Shown: positions 35,732 through 45,324 of the stretch, one piece after another | Layout: the number at the start of each line of letters is the position of its first letter | Numbering within the stretch: the first letter of the stretch is position 1 | From: Ilyomonas sp963847085 | GTDB taxonomy: Bacteria; Bacteroidota; Bacteroidia; Chitinophagales; Chitinophagaceae | Assembly: GCA_963847085.1 (NCBI GenBank) | Contig: CAWJYO010000007.1 | Coordinates: 124,001 to 188,000, forward strand | DNA: 64,000 nucleotides | Reading direction: 5' to 3' | The notes under the pieces: model-generated | What the model was told of the DNA's origin: nothing | The model's input: the letters and a program-made list of their open reading frames with translations, nothing else | The model's database searches: none | Made by a program: the position numbers and the translations under genes

Positions 35732-37471
35732 TTATTTTTTAAGAATAAATGCCAGAATCTTTCCTTTACTCATTTGCTCAGGTATTTGTAATGCTACATT
35801 AATCAGGAGATTCGGCGCTATTCCTGTTAAATTGAAATGAACCCTATCGGGAAATTTTTCATCCTTCAATAAATATTGATCTGCATTTACACCGTCGAAT
35901 ATCAAATGTTTATCAATTAGCAGTAAACGATTTTTCTTTTCAATATTATCGGTCCACAATCCGGTTTGTGCCCAATCGTAAGAAAACTGAGCTTCTTTTA
36001 CATCGTTACTTTGTATTACAAAAGCAACTTCGTATGGCTGTGCATCTTTGCAATAAAGTGAAACATTCAATTGTATGTGTTTTACGCCTGAATCTCGTTT
36101 GGTAAAATCCCATTCTCCTACATTTCGGATGTTCCATGTGTCTTTTATTTTAGGTACTTCAACTAACGTAGCCTGATTATAAAATGCACTGAACGTTTTG
36201 ATGTTAGGAACACCGGCAGAAGATAAAATTTGTAAGCGAACCGCTGACGCTGTAACTGCCGGAAATTGCAGGATAAGTTTATGGCCAATGGAAGAACCAG
36301 TAAATACAGTCTTCCATTTATTATATGTATAGACTTCTGCAAGAAACGATCTTATTCGTTCGCCCAACCGAATGTCTTCCATAAGTATGAGATGATCCAT
36401 CTTTTCTGCTTTGGGAAGTTGTAAAAGCAGCGATTTACTGTTGCCGGAAGTAGTAGCAACAGCATGACCAAATCTGCGTTTAATTTCATCACCAAATTCG
36501 TTTAAACGCGCGGCATCTTTCTCAGGAATTAAACCAGTTGTATCAGGGCTTGTATTGATTAACAATATGCAACCCCGGCCTACAGACAGATAATACAGTT
36601 TCATCAATTCATTCAGGGAAAGAATTGCATTTTCATTATTGTTTTTCCAAAACCAATTTGGCCTTCGCAAACTAACATCTACTTCAATGGGCAACCAGGT
36701 ATCGCCATTAGGATTTCCGTGGCTCGCCGTGCTATTGCCCGATTTTGCATCCGCTTTGCTTACTGCGTTCCAGGCAGGATAAGGTGCGTAGCCCATTTCA
36801 TTGCCAACCCATCTGATTGTTGCTGCGGAACTTTGTAATATAACGGCATGAGGAGCTAATTTTTTAATGATATCGCTTATGTTAAACACAAGGCTTCCAT
36901 CTACCCATATTTCTTTGATATCGCCGTAACGGGTTAATAATTCTGACAATTGTTTTTTGTAAATCGTTTCGTATGGCTGTTGAAAGCTGCTATCCCTGGT
37001 TTTGCCTCCCATGCCTACATTCAAATAACGATCTTCAGGACTAAGATAAACTCCTAAGCCTAATCCATATTTTTTACACGAAAGAGACAGGTCTTTCATC
37101 ACGTCGCCTTTGCCGTTTTCCCAGGGAGTATTTTTTACTGAATAATTTGTAGTATTTGTTTGCCACCAGCAGAAGCCTCCGGTGTGCTTTGCAACAAATA
37201 TGATCATTTTAGCACCAAAAGATTTTGCAACCTGTGCCCATTGATCAGTGTTTAATTTTTTCGGATTGATTCTTTCCAATGGTATAGAGAGATCATCGTA
37301 TTCGTGATCTTGCCAGGTTGCAGGTCCAAAATGAACAAACATAGTAAGTTCATTGTTTTGCCATTCCAACTGCACATCTGACGGAACGGCTAATTTTTTT
37401 TCATTTACATCCTGGGCTACCATTGAAGAAGCAAACAGATAGCAACACAGGAGAAGTATTATTTTTCTCAT
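35732..37471 (-). CDS. GH29 alpha-L-fucosidase
   Basis: A 579-residue secreted alpha-L-fucosidase: signal peptide MRKIILLLCCYLFASSMVAQ, catalytic barrel with FVHFGPATWQ, AKHTGGFCWW and the nucleophile Asp in KEIWVDGS (about residue 191), then C-terminal beta-sandwich domains. It removes fucose from glycan termini. The ATG at 37469-37471 gives a clean signal peptide; an in-frame start 15 codons earlier does not. It is the first gene of the GH29-GH59 operon, divergent from an AraC-family regulator and probably controlled by it. Confidence 0.88.
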   Translation of the reverse strand: MRKIILLLCCYLFASSMVAQDVNEKKLAVPSDVQLEWQNNELTMFVHFGPATWQDHEYDDLSIPLERINPKKLNTDQWAQVAKSFGAKMIIFVAKHTGGFCWWQTNTTNYSVKNTPWENGKGDVMKDLSLSCKKYGLGLGVYLSPEDRYLNVGMGGKTRDSSFQQPYETIYKKQLSELLTRYGDIKEIWVDGSLVFNISDIIKKLAPHAVILQSSAATIRWVGNEMGYAPYPAWNAVSKADAKSGNSTASHGNPNGDTWLPIEVDVSLRRPNWFWKNNNENAILSLNELMKLYYLSVGRGCILLINTSPDTTGLIPEKDAARLNEFGDEIKRRFGHAVATTSGNSKSLLLQLPKAEKMDHLILMEDIRLGERIRSFLAEVYTYNKWKTVFTGSSIGHKLILQFPAVTASAVRLQILSSAGVPNIKTFSAFYNQATLVEVPKIKDTWNIRNVGEWDFTKRDSGVKHIQLNVSLYCKDAQPYEVAFVIQSNDVKEAQFSYDWAQTGLWTDNIEKKNRLLLIDKHLIFDGVNADQYLLKDEKFPDRVHFNLTGIAPNLLINVALQIPEQMSKGKILAFILKK

Positions 37472-37731
37472 GATAGATTTTCCTTCCGGTTTATACAGAA
37501 ACAAGCTTATAATCATTGAATATATACAATGCGCATTTTCTAATACATTTATTCATACTTGTGTAAAAGTATCAGTTTAAGTACTTTGGAAGATAGAGTA
37601 GATTTGTATTTAAATGTATTATTTTCTTTTTTGGATAAATGTTCATCCTGTAAACAAAAAGTATAAAAAAGGAAAGCAATCTTTCTGCCCTTCACTTACA
37701 TCAACACAATAAAGTTTTAAGAAGTGCTATC

Positions 37732-38613
37732 ATGAAGAAAAAAGATGGATTCAGAGGCGAACGTTCTATTCAATTACCTAAAAAAGTGGTAGAAAAGATT
37801 TCAGGCAGTAACATTTACCGGTCGCTGTATTTAACATATATAGGTTATTATCCAAAAGCTGAGTTTCACTTCCGCGAGAGAAAAGCAGGTATTAATGAAA
37901 GTATAGTAATCTATTGTGTAAGTGGTAAAGGATGGTTTACAGTAGAAGATAATAAAGTACATCAGGTAAACAGTAATCAGTTTATTGTTTTACCGGAAGG
38001 AATTGGACATTCGTATGGAACCAATCAACAAGATCCCTGGACAATTTACTGGCTTCATTTCAAAGGTTCAGAATCAAAGGAACTGGCCCATGCGTTATTT
38101 GAAAAGGTAACGAAAAACGAATCTCTCATCCACTTTAGTGAACGCAGGCTTTCTCTTTTTGAGGAGATGTATCGGAATCTGGAGATAGGATATGGTAAAT
38201 CGAATATGGGTTATACTTCGATGTTATTATGGCATTTCTTAGGTAGTCTTTTACACGATGATTGCTTTTCTGAAAGCATGAGAATAGCAGAGAAAAGTTC
38301 AGTAGAGAAGGCAATCGAATTTATGAAAAGCAGTATTCATGTGAAGCTTACTTTACATCATATTTGCAAAGAGGTTTGCCTCTCAACCTCTTATTTCTCA
38401 TTGTTGTTTAAAGCAAAAACAGGCTACTCGCCGATTGAGTATTTTAATCATCTGAAAGTTCAAAGTGCTTGCCAATACCTACAATTTACAACACTCAGAA
38501 TTAACGAAATCGGCTCTAAATTAGGCATAGATGACCCTTTCTATTTTTCTAAGTTGTTTTCTGAATTAATGGGTGTAAGCCCGAGAGCTTACCGGAAAAG
38601 CTTTCTTAAATAA
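37732..38613 (+). CDS. AraC-family regulator with cupin sensor domain
   Basis: A 293-residue transcription factor. The N-terminal cupin-like AraC sugar-binding domain (20-150: SIVIYCVSGKGWFTVE, QFIVLPEGIGHSYG, WTIYWLHFKG) is followed by two helix-turn-helix units (195-290: LHHICKEVCLSTSYFSLLFK, GVSPRAYRKSFLK). It most likely senses a sugar released by the divergent GH29/GH59 enzymes and activates them. The 260-base region between the two start codons is the likely operator region, but no repeat was resolved there. Confidence 0.88.
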   Translation: MKKKDGFRGERSIQLPKKVVEKISGSNIYRSLYLTYIGYYPKAEFHFRERKAGINESIVIYCVSGKGWFTVEDNKVHQVNSNQFIVLPEGIGHSYGTNQQDPWTIYWLHFKGSESKELAHALFEKVTKNESLIHFSERRLSLFEEMYRNLEIGYGKSNMGYTSMLLWHFLGSLLHDDCFSESMRIAEKSSVEKAIEFMKSSIHVKLTLHHICKEVCLSTSYFSLLFKAKTGYSPIEYFNHLKVQSACQYLQFTTLRINEIGSKLGIDDPFYFSKLFSELMGVSPRAYRKSFLK

Positions 38614-38947
38614 TGGGCTGATCCATTTGCTTCCTGTGCAAAAGCCCTGCGGCGACAAATGGGTTCCATTTCAATGGAACAAGTCAAAAACATCTTCTTG
38701 CAAGTATTGTGTGAAAATCAAACGAGTTCTGTTTTGTTCTTTTTTTCGAATGGTAAATATGTTATGCACAAGATTATTTTTTGTGCAAAACCAAACCTCT
38801 TGTCGCAGCAGGGGCTCATGCTATCGCACGAATGACTTGATATAAAGATCTCACTACAACAAGAAAGAAGTTGCGTTTTATTTATGATACAGAATTAGAA
38901 ATTGTAAGTGCCAGGCCTGAAGGAAAAATCCATGTTAGGCGTTCGCC
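38614..38947. other. intergenic region with a small palindrome
   Basis: About 330 bases after the AraC gene. It contains GTTCCATTTCAATGGAAC (perfect 7-bp arms, near 38660), a TTTGGTTTTGC-type word (38784-38794, minus strand) and no supported gene. Confidence 0.45.
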
Positions 38948-39336
38948 TTATTCAAAAAGCTTTAGGCTACCAATGCGCTCAAAATGCTTTCCGTTAAGCG
39001 TTGCCAATGTCAGGTTGTTTGCTACTGCCGTTGCGGTAATAAATAAGTCTGGTACTCTATCTGCTTTCTTTTACGTTTCAGTTAAGCGTTAATGTCAACT
39101 GCCACTCTGGCTACTGCTTTATCAAAAGGTAACACCTGCACTTTTTGAAGCAGATCATCCCAAAATTCCATTTGTCCCAATACTGCACCTCTATAAATTT
39201 CATATTCGGTCACCGAAGAAATGCAATAGTTATAGCCTTGCTTTACAAGTGTTACAAGAACAGCATTTGCTTTGTCCGTTTTGCGGAAATAGTCAATCAG
39301 CACGGACGTGTCAACAAGCACTATTTTGTCCGCCAT
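38948..39336 (-). CDS. PIN-domain toxin (VapC-like), frame broken
   Basis: The first 84 residues (MADKIVLVDTSVLIDYFRKT, ISSVTEYEIYRGAV, FDKAVARVAVDINA) carry the first Asp and the Glu of a PIN nuclease. The frame then meets a TAA; directly afterwards LKRKRKQIE continues in the same frame, and after one missing base VPDLFITATAVANNLTLATL completes the domain with its last acidic residues, ending at 38948. A full toxin of about 128 residues is thus encoded with one stop and one frameshift. Whether it is inactive or misread cannot be settled here. Confidence 0.7.
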
Positions 39337-39548
39337 TGATTCATTTCTTTTCGTGCTTTTGCGATTTCGTCAAGTTGCTTTTTGTTGAAGGTGGGTCCGC
39401 TTAAAAGAAAAGTTAGCATGTCCGAAGTCTGATCAGCCTGAACGGCTCCTTGTTCCACTTCGCTTTTGAGCTTTGTCCACTGCTTTTTCGGAAGTTGTTT
39501 TACCAATTTTACCAATTGGTCATAGCCTATTTCAATTTGTGCCTGCAT
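39321..39548 (-). CDS. VapB-like antitoxin
   Basis: A 75-residue protein (MQAQIEIGYDQLVKLVKQLP, then KKQWTKLKSEVEQG) of a type that precedes PIN toxins in Bacteroidota. Its 3' end overlaps the toxin start by 16 bases, so the two genes are coupled. It is expected to neutralise the toxin and repress the operon. The pair sits between two glycan genes, and a MITE-like repeat lies just upstream of it. Confidence 0.75.
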   Translation of the reverse strand: MQAQIEIGYDQLVKLVKQLPKKQWTKLKSEVEQGAVQADQTSDMLTFLLSGPTFNKKQLDEIAKARKEMNQWRTK

Positions 39549-39584
39549 AATATCAAATGTAAGGAAAGCAGGTCAAACAATAAG

Positions 39585-39724
39585 CGGTCAGAAAAGTAGT
39601 GTCTCAGTTTGAAAATACAGTGTCCCGCAGATGACGCAAACAGCCGCAGATTGATACAGTTTATCTGCGCAGATCGGCGAAATCTGCGGGACAAATTCAA
39701 AGTGATACACTACCGGTCAGAAAG
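39585..39724. mobile_element. MITE-like element with inverted ends and target duplication
   Basis: The core 39596-39713 (118 bp) begins GTAGTGT and ends ACACTAC. The arms stay similar inward (GTAGTGTMTCASTTTGAA), then carry TGTCCCGCAGAT and its complement, with a nested CGCAGAT hairpin in the centre. A 10-bp direct repeat, CGGTCAGAAA, occurs immediately outside both ends (39585-39594 and 39714-39723). No coding capacity. The surrounding gap 39549-40111 holds nothing else recognised. Confidence 0.65.
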
Positions 39725-40111
39725 GTAACGTCTAATATCCGCAGGCTTTGCATTCGTGGCGACGATAGCATTACGTCAAGGGATAATGCTATTACAAGTG
39801 CACTTGTTAGTTACAGCTTTTTAGTCTATTTCTCACATTAGTTTAAAGGGTTGTGTTATCAAATGTATAAGGATAGAGCTAAATTAATGTAGATACTGTC
39901 TTCAGCCAACCAAAGCTGGCAATGCTTTCCACCATATAACAGCAGTGGTAGTACCGGCAAAATCGTTTACAAAACCAAAAGACTATTACATGCCAATACA
40001 ACCAACAGTGATTGATGAAAGTAAAGGTGTAATCACACAGAACCCGAATTATTAATTTATCATTTTCTAAAAACAAAGAAACCACGGCAACACGCAATGG
40101 CTTCTTTGTTT

Positions 40112-42088
40112 TTACTTCATTTTTACAAGCATCAGCTTGCTTAGAAAAAAGCGGTGATGATTATCATCCGTATCAAAATGTAATGTCATTGTTTGATTGC
40201 CTTCGGTAACATTGATCTCGCATACCGGGCTATTTTTTATCCATTGATTGCTGCCAGCTTTTGTATCAATCCATTCACTAAGCTGTGACTGGCGTTGCCA
40301 TACCGAAAACCGGCAACCTTCCGGTTGATTGATTATATCAGCGTAAAGCTGATAATGACCGGGCGGTATCCCATCAGGATATAAATTAAGCTACTCTCGT
40401 TGTTTGTTTTTATACGAAAACTTTGCCCAATGGAAGCGCTGTCCCATGAGGTTTTTATTTCCATATTATCGCCTGCCGCCATCTTCGTAAATTCAGGATA
40501 GATGTTCAGTGTATCAGGAATATAAACCTGTGTGTTGCTATTTTTTGGAGATTCTGCATTGCCAGCATTGGTATCGCTATAATAAAAAGCAACGGATGTA
40601 TAAACAACGGGATATTGATTGCCTTCCGGTCCATGTTCAATGGTGTGGTAAAAGCTTTTGTTGAATGTTAATTTATCATTGAAATAAAATCGGTAAGCGC
40701 CGGTTCGGCTAAAAAGCAGCGAATAATCAAGCGCGCCATGCATTGGCAGACTAAAAGCTGCATCTCACCTGTCTTTCAGCGCATACCAACCATCATTAAA
40801 ATGGTCTTCCGAGCCAGTGCCATGCAATCTCATTGTGCTATCAATAACGGTAGAATCATCGCCTTCAAAAAAAATGGTCATCCCTGTTTTTAATCCCTGT
40901 GCCTGTAATACAGTACCTACATAATGACCTCTTCCTTTAGTATTTAAAAAGACAAATGGCTTACCCGCAGCCGGTTTTGTTTGTTGCCAATTTGCATAAA
41001 ACTTTCCTTCGCTTTGTGGGTTTTGAGGCGTTGATGTGTATGAGATGGTAGCGGCGATTTGAACAGGAGATAAAACGGTATCTGATCTTTTGCGATACAA
41101 CAATTCTATTCTTGCTCTTTTAGTAAACGGCATTGGGAAATAGCAATATAACTTTCCTTTGGCAGTGCCTAACAGAAGGCTTTGCATAGATGATTTGCCA
41201 AAAGCAAAACCAAAGAAATCGGCAACCGGACAATCCACTGCCGGTATCTTCTCATCGTCCCAAAACATACGGATATCTATGTTCTTATACAAGCCTTCAA
41301 AAGCTAAAGATGGTGATAACTCGATGCCAATAAATCGCCCACCATTATTGATGTTTGCAATGGTTGCAATTGTGCCTGGTTGTAATGAGATCAACGTATC
41401 TATCAAATGTACTTTGGCACCGCTACCTTCTTCAAAATCAGCCGCTGATTTATTCTTTTTATCCCATAGTAATTTTATTTTTTGTAAAGCTGTAAGCACC
41501 TCTGCGTCAGGCTGCTTCATCAAAGGGAATCACTTTAGTTCCTGAGGGAAATAACCTGTATCCTATCTGGTGAAACTGAAGCTTTTTACCACGACAAACA
41601 ATCCTGCAACTCTTTTGAAACAGGATGGGATAATAGCAGAAATAACCTCCTAACTGGTTGCCGCAAAGAGGTGAAATAAAAGGAAATATTTTGCCCGAAA
41701 ACAAATCCAGATAACAGATAGAAAGAACTGGTTGTGAGGTATCATCAATATAAAAATCAAGTGTATCATTGGTAGGTGTAGGTGTCCATATCCTGTTTAC
41801 CACACCGGGGCCTTTCATATCGAAAATAACAAGGCTGCTATCTTTATTTCGACGTATAAAAGAATAAGTGCCTTCAAAGCCATCATTGTTTCCTCCTGTG
41901 GTATCGTATGTTGATATTTGCCCGCAAATGGTATTTGACCTGTAAGAAGGTAACTCTGAAATCTTATAGAATGATTTTAATTCATCGCTTGTAGAAATGG
42001 CCGTTTTATTTTGTGAGAATACAGCCGATAGGTTATGTAAGAAGAAAACAAAAACAATAATGACAAGCTTAATAAATATCTTTATCAT
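40112..42088 (-). CDS. GH172-like (DUF2961) secreted enzyme, interrupted frame
   Basis: A DUF2961 protein of about 655 residues, the family that includes GH172 fructofuranosidases and arabinofuranosidases. Signal peptide (1-25), RRNKDSSLVIFDMKGPGVVN and RIWTPTPT, the family motif GTGSEDHFNDGWY, and LPMHGALDYS with a C-terminal jelly-roll. As written it is split by a frameshift near 41512, a TGA replacing the Trp codon expected in DRWDAAFS (about 40760), and a frameshift near 40382; sequence conservation continues through each. It lies directly downstream of the small membrane protein and SSS symporter genes on the same strand. Confidence 0.75.
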
Positions 42089-42214
42089 ACAAACTTTTGT
42101 TCGATAAAGATATGTGCTTAATCATTTAAGCAATGGATAAATTGTACACTGGAAATCTTCTGATTTCTTAATTTACTTGCTTAGTTTTATATTTAAAGGT
42201 TGTAAACTGCTATC

Positions 42215-42406
42215 CTATTCAGAAGAATCGCTTTGCGAATTGATAGTTGTCATAAACAATCCAAACAATAGGAAAATAATACCTGCATACAGATTAATAA
42301 TATTAGCCAATAGAGTACTAACAAAGTATCCAATTAAAAGAATTAAAGCAATAAGCAGAAAAAATAAACCAATAATAAAGCTTAGCGAAGTAATACGCTT
42401 ATTCAT
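42215..42406 (-). CDS. small membrane protein
   Basis: A 63-residue protein of two hydrophobic helices (SFIIGLFFLLIALILLIGYF and LYAGIIFLLFGLFM) with a short polar tail. No family is recognised. It starts 10 bases after the SSS symporter stop on the same strand, which supports it as a real gene that may be an accessory to the transporter. Confidence 0.6.
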   Translation of the reverse strand: MNKRITSLSFIIGLFFLLIALILLIGYFVSTLLANIINLYAGIIFLLFGLFMTTINSQSDSSE

Positions 42407-42416
42407 AGTGATGAGG

Positions 42417-44078
42417 TTAGAAAAAGATAATATTCAACAGGATGGTAACAGCCAACAATAAAATACTTAACGGCACCACGCGCTTATACCATTTTGGTTC
42501 CCGATATTCCGGTTTATAAGTAAGCGAATACACAAGTCCTTTCAACTGTTCGGCCGGTTTGGGTTTAGTAAATAAGCTCACTAAAATGGTAACCGTAAAA
42601 TTAGCTATCCATGATACCGCGGCTACAATAAAAGCTTGCCCCATACCGCTGCCGATCGTGTATAAAGGCGCTATCCATCCGCCCTTGCCTTCTGCCACTG
42701 TTACACCATGCGTAACGGCTGCCGCAACTGTGCCTGCCAGCAAGCCGCAAAAAGCACCATCACCTGTAGTTCTTTTCCAGAACATACCTAATAAAAAAGT
42801 AGCGAACAGCGGACCATTTACAAAGGAGAAAACAAGCTGTAAAAAATCATTGATATTATTAAAGCTCTTAGCTACATAGGCGGTAGCAATGGAGAGAAGA
42901 ATACCAGCCACGGTAATAAATTTACCAAACCATAAATAATGGTTATCCGATTTGTTTTTGACGAAATATGATTGGTAAATATCGTAGGTAAATACCGAAT
43001 TAAATGCAGTAACGTTACCTGCCATGCCACTCATGAAAGAAGCAATCAAAGCCGTGATCCCAACGCCTAAAATACCACTCGGATAATAATGCGCAATCAG
43101 CGCAGGCAAGGTCATGGTATAATCTAATTCGCCGTTGCTTGCGGTTGGTATGCGAAAGCCCTTTGACAGCAGGGCAGGCTGCATCAGCGCAATAGCTATT
43201 ACGCCGGGCAATACTACAATCAGTGGCATCAGCATTTTAGGAATGGCAGCCATAACCGGTGTGCGTTGTGCCTCGCCCATATTGCGGGCTATCATAGCTC
43301 TTTGCACCACCAGGAAATCGGTGCACCAGTAACCAAACGACATTACAAAACCAAGCCCGAAGATGAGCGACATATAGTTTAACCCCATTGGATTGTTCTT
43401 TGCCTTATCCATGTACTTCCAGGCATGCGTAAGTTGAGGTGCAAGGTTGGCTTTGATATTCTCCCAACCGCCTGCGTCGTGAAGGGCAACAATCACCAGG
43501 GGCGAAAGTCCAAGTACGATAAGAAAAAACTGGAGCACTTCATTATATACGGCGCTGGTTAAGCCACCTAAAAAAGTATACACCATTACAATACCTGCTG
43601 CCAGCCATACCGATACATCAAAATCCCAGTGCAGGATAACCTGTAATAATTTTGCCAACGCATATAAAGAAATACCGGACGAAAATACCGTCATCACCGC
43701 AAATGAAACCGCATTCAGTGCCCTCGTTTTTTCATCGAACCGCATAGACAGGTAATCAGGAACACTGCGGGCTTTGCTGCCATAATAAAACGGCATCATA
43801 AACACGGCTAAGAACACCATGGCGAAGATGGCACCTACCCAATAAAAATGAACCGTCATAATACCATATTTAGCGCCTGATGCCACCATGCCCAGCACTT
43901 CCTGCGCGCCAAGATTGGCGGATATAAAAGCTAAGCTTGTAATCCATAAAGGGATGTTTCTGCTGCTGGATAAAAAGTCGTTACTCGACTTGATTTTTTT
44001 CTTGATAAGAAAGCCAACGGTGATGACAAAAAAGAAATAAATAAGAATGATAAGGTAGTCAGCAAAATGCAATGTCAT
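42417..44078 (-). CDS. SSS-family sodium/solute symporter, likely sugar or inositol
   Basis: A 553-residue transporter with 13-14 membrane helices. SGLT-like features are NDFLSSSRNIPLWITSLAFI, ARSVPDYLSMRF, the YTFLGGLTSAVYNEVLQFF segment and GYWCTDFLVVQRAM. The sodium:glucose/myo-inositol branch fits well. It is divergent from a myo-inositol oxygenase gene, with only 115 bases between the start codons, which makes inositol or a related polyol the likeliest substrate. It leads the operon with the small membrane protein. A hairpin GCGTTC-N7-GAACGC lies 8 bases upstream of its ATG. Confidence 0.85.
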   Translation of the reverse strand: MTLHFADYLIILIYFFFVITVGFLIKKKIKSSNDFLSSSRNIPLWITSLAFISANLGAQEVLGMVASGAKYGIMTVHFYWVGAIFAMVFLAVFMMPFYYGSKARSVPDYLSMRFDEKTRALNAVSFAVMTVFSSGISLYALAKLLQVILHWDFDVSVWLAAGIVMVYTFLGGLTSAVYNEVLQFFLIVLGLSPLVIVALHDAGGWENIKANLAPQLTHAWKYMDKAKNNPMGLNYMSLIFGLGFVMSFGYWCTDFLVVQRAMIARNMGEAQRTPVMAAIPKMLMPLIVVLPGVIAIALMQPALLSKGFRIPTASNGELDYTMTLPALIAHYYPSGILGVGITALIASFMSGMAGNVTAFNSVFTYDIYQSYFVKNKSDNHYLWFGKFITVAGILLSIATAYVAKSFNNINDFLQLVFSFVNGPLFATFLLGMFWKRTTGDGAFCGLLAGTVAAAVTHGVTVAEGKGGWIAPLYTIGSGMGQAFIVAAVSWIANFTVTILVSLFTKPKPAEQLKGLVYSLTYKPEYREPKWYKRVVPLSILLLAVTILLNIIFF

Positions 44079-44193
44079 AGCGGAAAGCGTTCGTTAAATG
44101 AACGCACAATATATTCAATCAATACAAGTTTTAATTTTATTATTATCATACGTAAGATTGATTAATTTTATCCTGCTTAAAAATGAGCTTGCT

Positions 44194-45087
44194 ATGAATG
44201 CAGTAAAACAAAAAGAATTGTCTGTAGCCGAAGTAAATCCACTCCTTAGCCTCGACGAGTGGGAAGACGATTTGCTAAAGCGTTATCCGAATCCTGAAGA
44301 TATTGCCATATCCAAATCAACAGAAGAATATCGCAATTATGAAGAACCGGGACGTGATACCGTTCGCGAATTTTATCGTTTGAATCATACCTACCAGACT
44401 TATGATTTTGTACAGCAAAAGCGAGCGGATTATTTGAAATTCGATAAGAAAAAAATGCCTGTATGGGATGCATTTCAATTCTTAAATCAATTAGTTGATG
44501 ATTCTGATCCTGATACGGATCTAGACCAGTTTCAGCACTTGTTGCAAACTTCGGAAGCCATTCGCAAAGATGGACATCCTGACTGGATGGTTCTTGTAGG
44601 TTTATTGCATGATATGGGTAAAGTGCTTTGTTTATTTGGCGAGCCGCAATGGGCTGTGGTTGGCGATACTTTCCCGGTAGGCTGTGCGTATTCAAACAAA
44701 ATTGTGTATCCTGAATTTTTTAAAAATAATCCTGATTATAACGATGAGCGTTATAATACAAAATATGGTGTGTACGAACCCAATTGCGGTTTGCGCCATG
44801 TAAACATGAGCTGGGGCCACGATGAATATGTTTACAATATTGCCAAAGACAGCTTACCTGAAGAAGGTTTATACATGTTGCGTTATCATTCGTTTTATCC
44901 ATGGCATAAAGAAGGCGCGTATGATTATTTGTTAGATGAGCACGACCACAAAATGCTGAAGTGGGTAAAGCTGTTCAATCCTTACGATTTATATTCTAAA
45001 AGCCCAACGCCGCCTAACTGGACTGAGCTTCGACATTACTATGAAGATTTGGTGGCAAAGTATCTACCGACTGAGTTGAAGTTTTAA
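44194..45087 (+). CDS. myo-inositol oxygenase
   Basis: A 297-residue MIOX, the mixed-valent di-iron enzyme that converts myo-inositol and O2 to D-glucuronate. All iron ligands expected from the mouse enzyme are in place: His115 (QHLLQTSE), His139-Asp140 (LLHDMGK), His209 (SWGHDEY), His232 (RYHSFYPWH) and Asp265 (FNPYDLY). The ATG at 44194 gives the normal length; an in-frame ATG 32 codons earlier adds an unrelated hydrophobic stretch. It is divergent from the SSS symporter. No uronate isomerase or other downstream glucuronate gene is in the window. MIOX is far commoner in eukaryotes than in bacteria. Confidence 0.93.
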   Translation: MNAVKQKELSVAEVNPLLSLDEWEDDLLKRYPNPEDIAISKSTEEYRNYEEPGRDTVREFYRLNHTYQTYDFVQQKRADYLKFDKKKMPVWDAFQFLNQLVDDSDPDTDLDQFQHLLQTSEAIRKDGHPDWMVLVGLLHDMGKVLCLFGEPQWAVVGDTFPVGCAYSNKIVYPEFFKNNPDYNDERYNTKYGVYEPNCGLRHVNMSWGHDEYVYNIAKDSLPEEGLYMLRYHSFYPWHKEGAYDYLLDEHDHKMLKWVKLFNPYDLYSKSPTPPNWTELRHYYEDLVAKYLPTELKF

Positions 45088-45324
45088 AGAACCATTTTTA
45101 TAAAAACAATCATCAAATTAAATTATAATCATCGTTGGTCACGTCATTCCACCACAATACCGTTAGAACCTCTAACCTACATTCTTCATAGTCTTTTAGG
45201 TGGCTGTTTCCTTTGAAGAATGCATTGTGAACCGTTCGTTTCGTCAACGAAAGGGAAAACCGGATTCCGTTGCAGCCTATCCTCAAATTTTGCAGACTTT
45301 ACTTCACTGATAACTCATTTAAGC

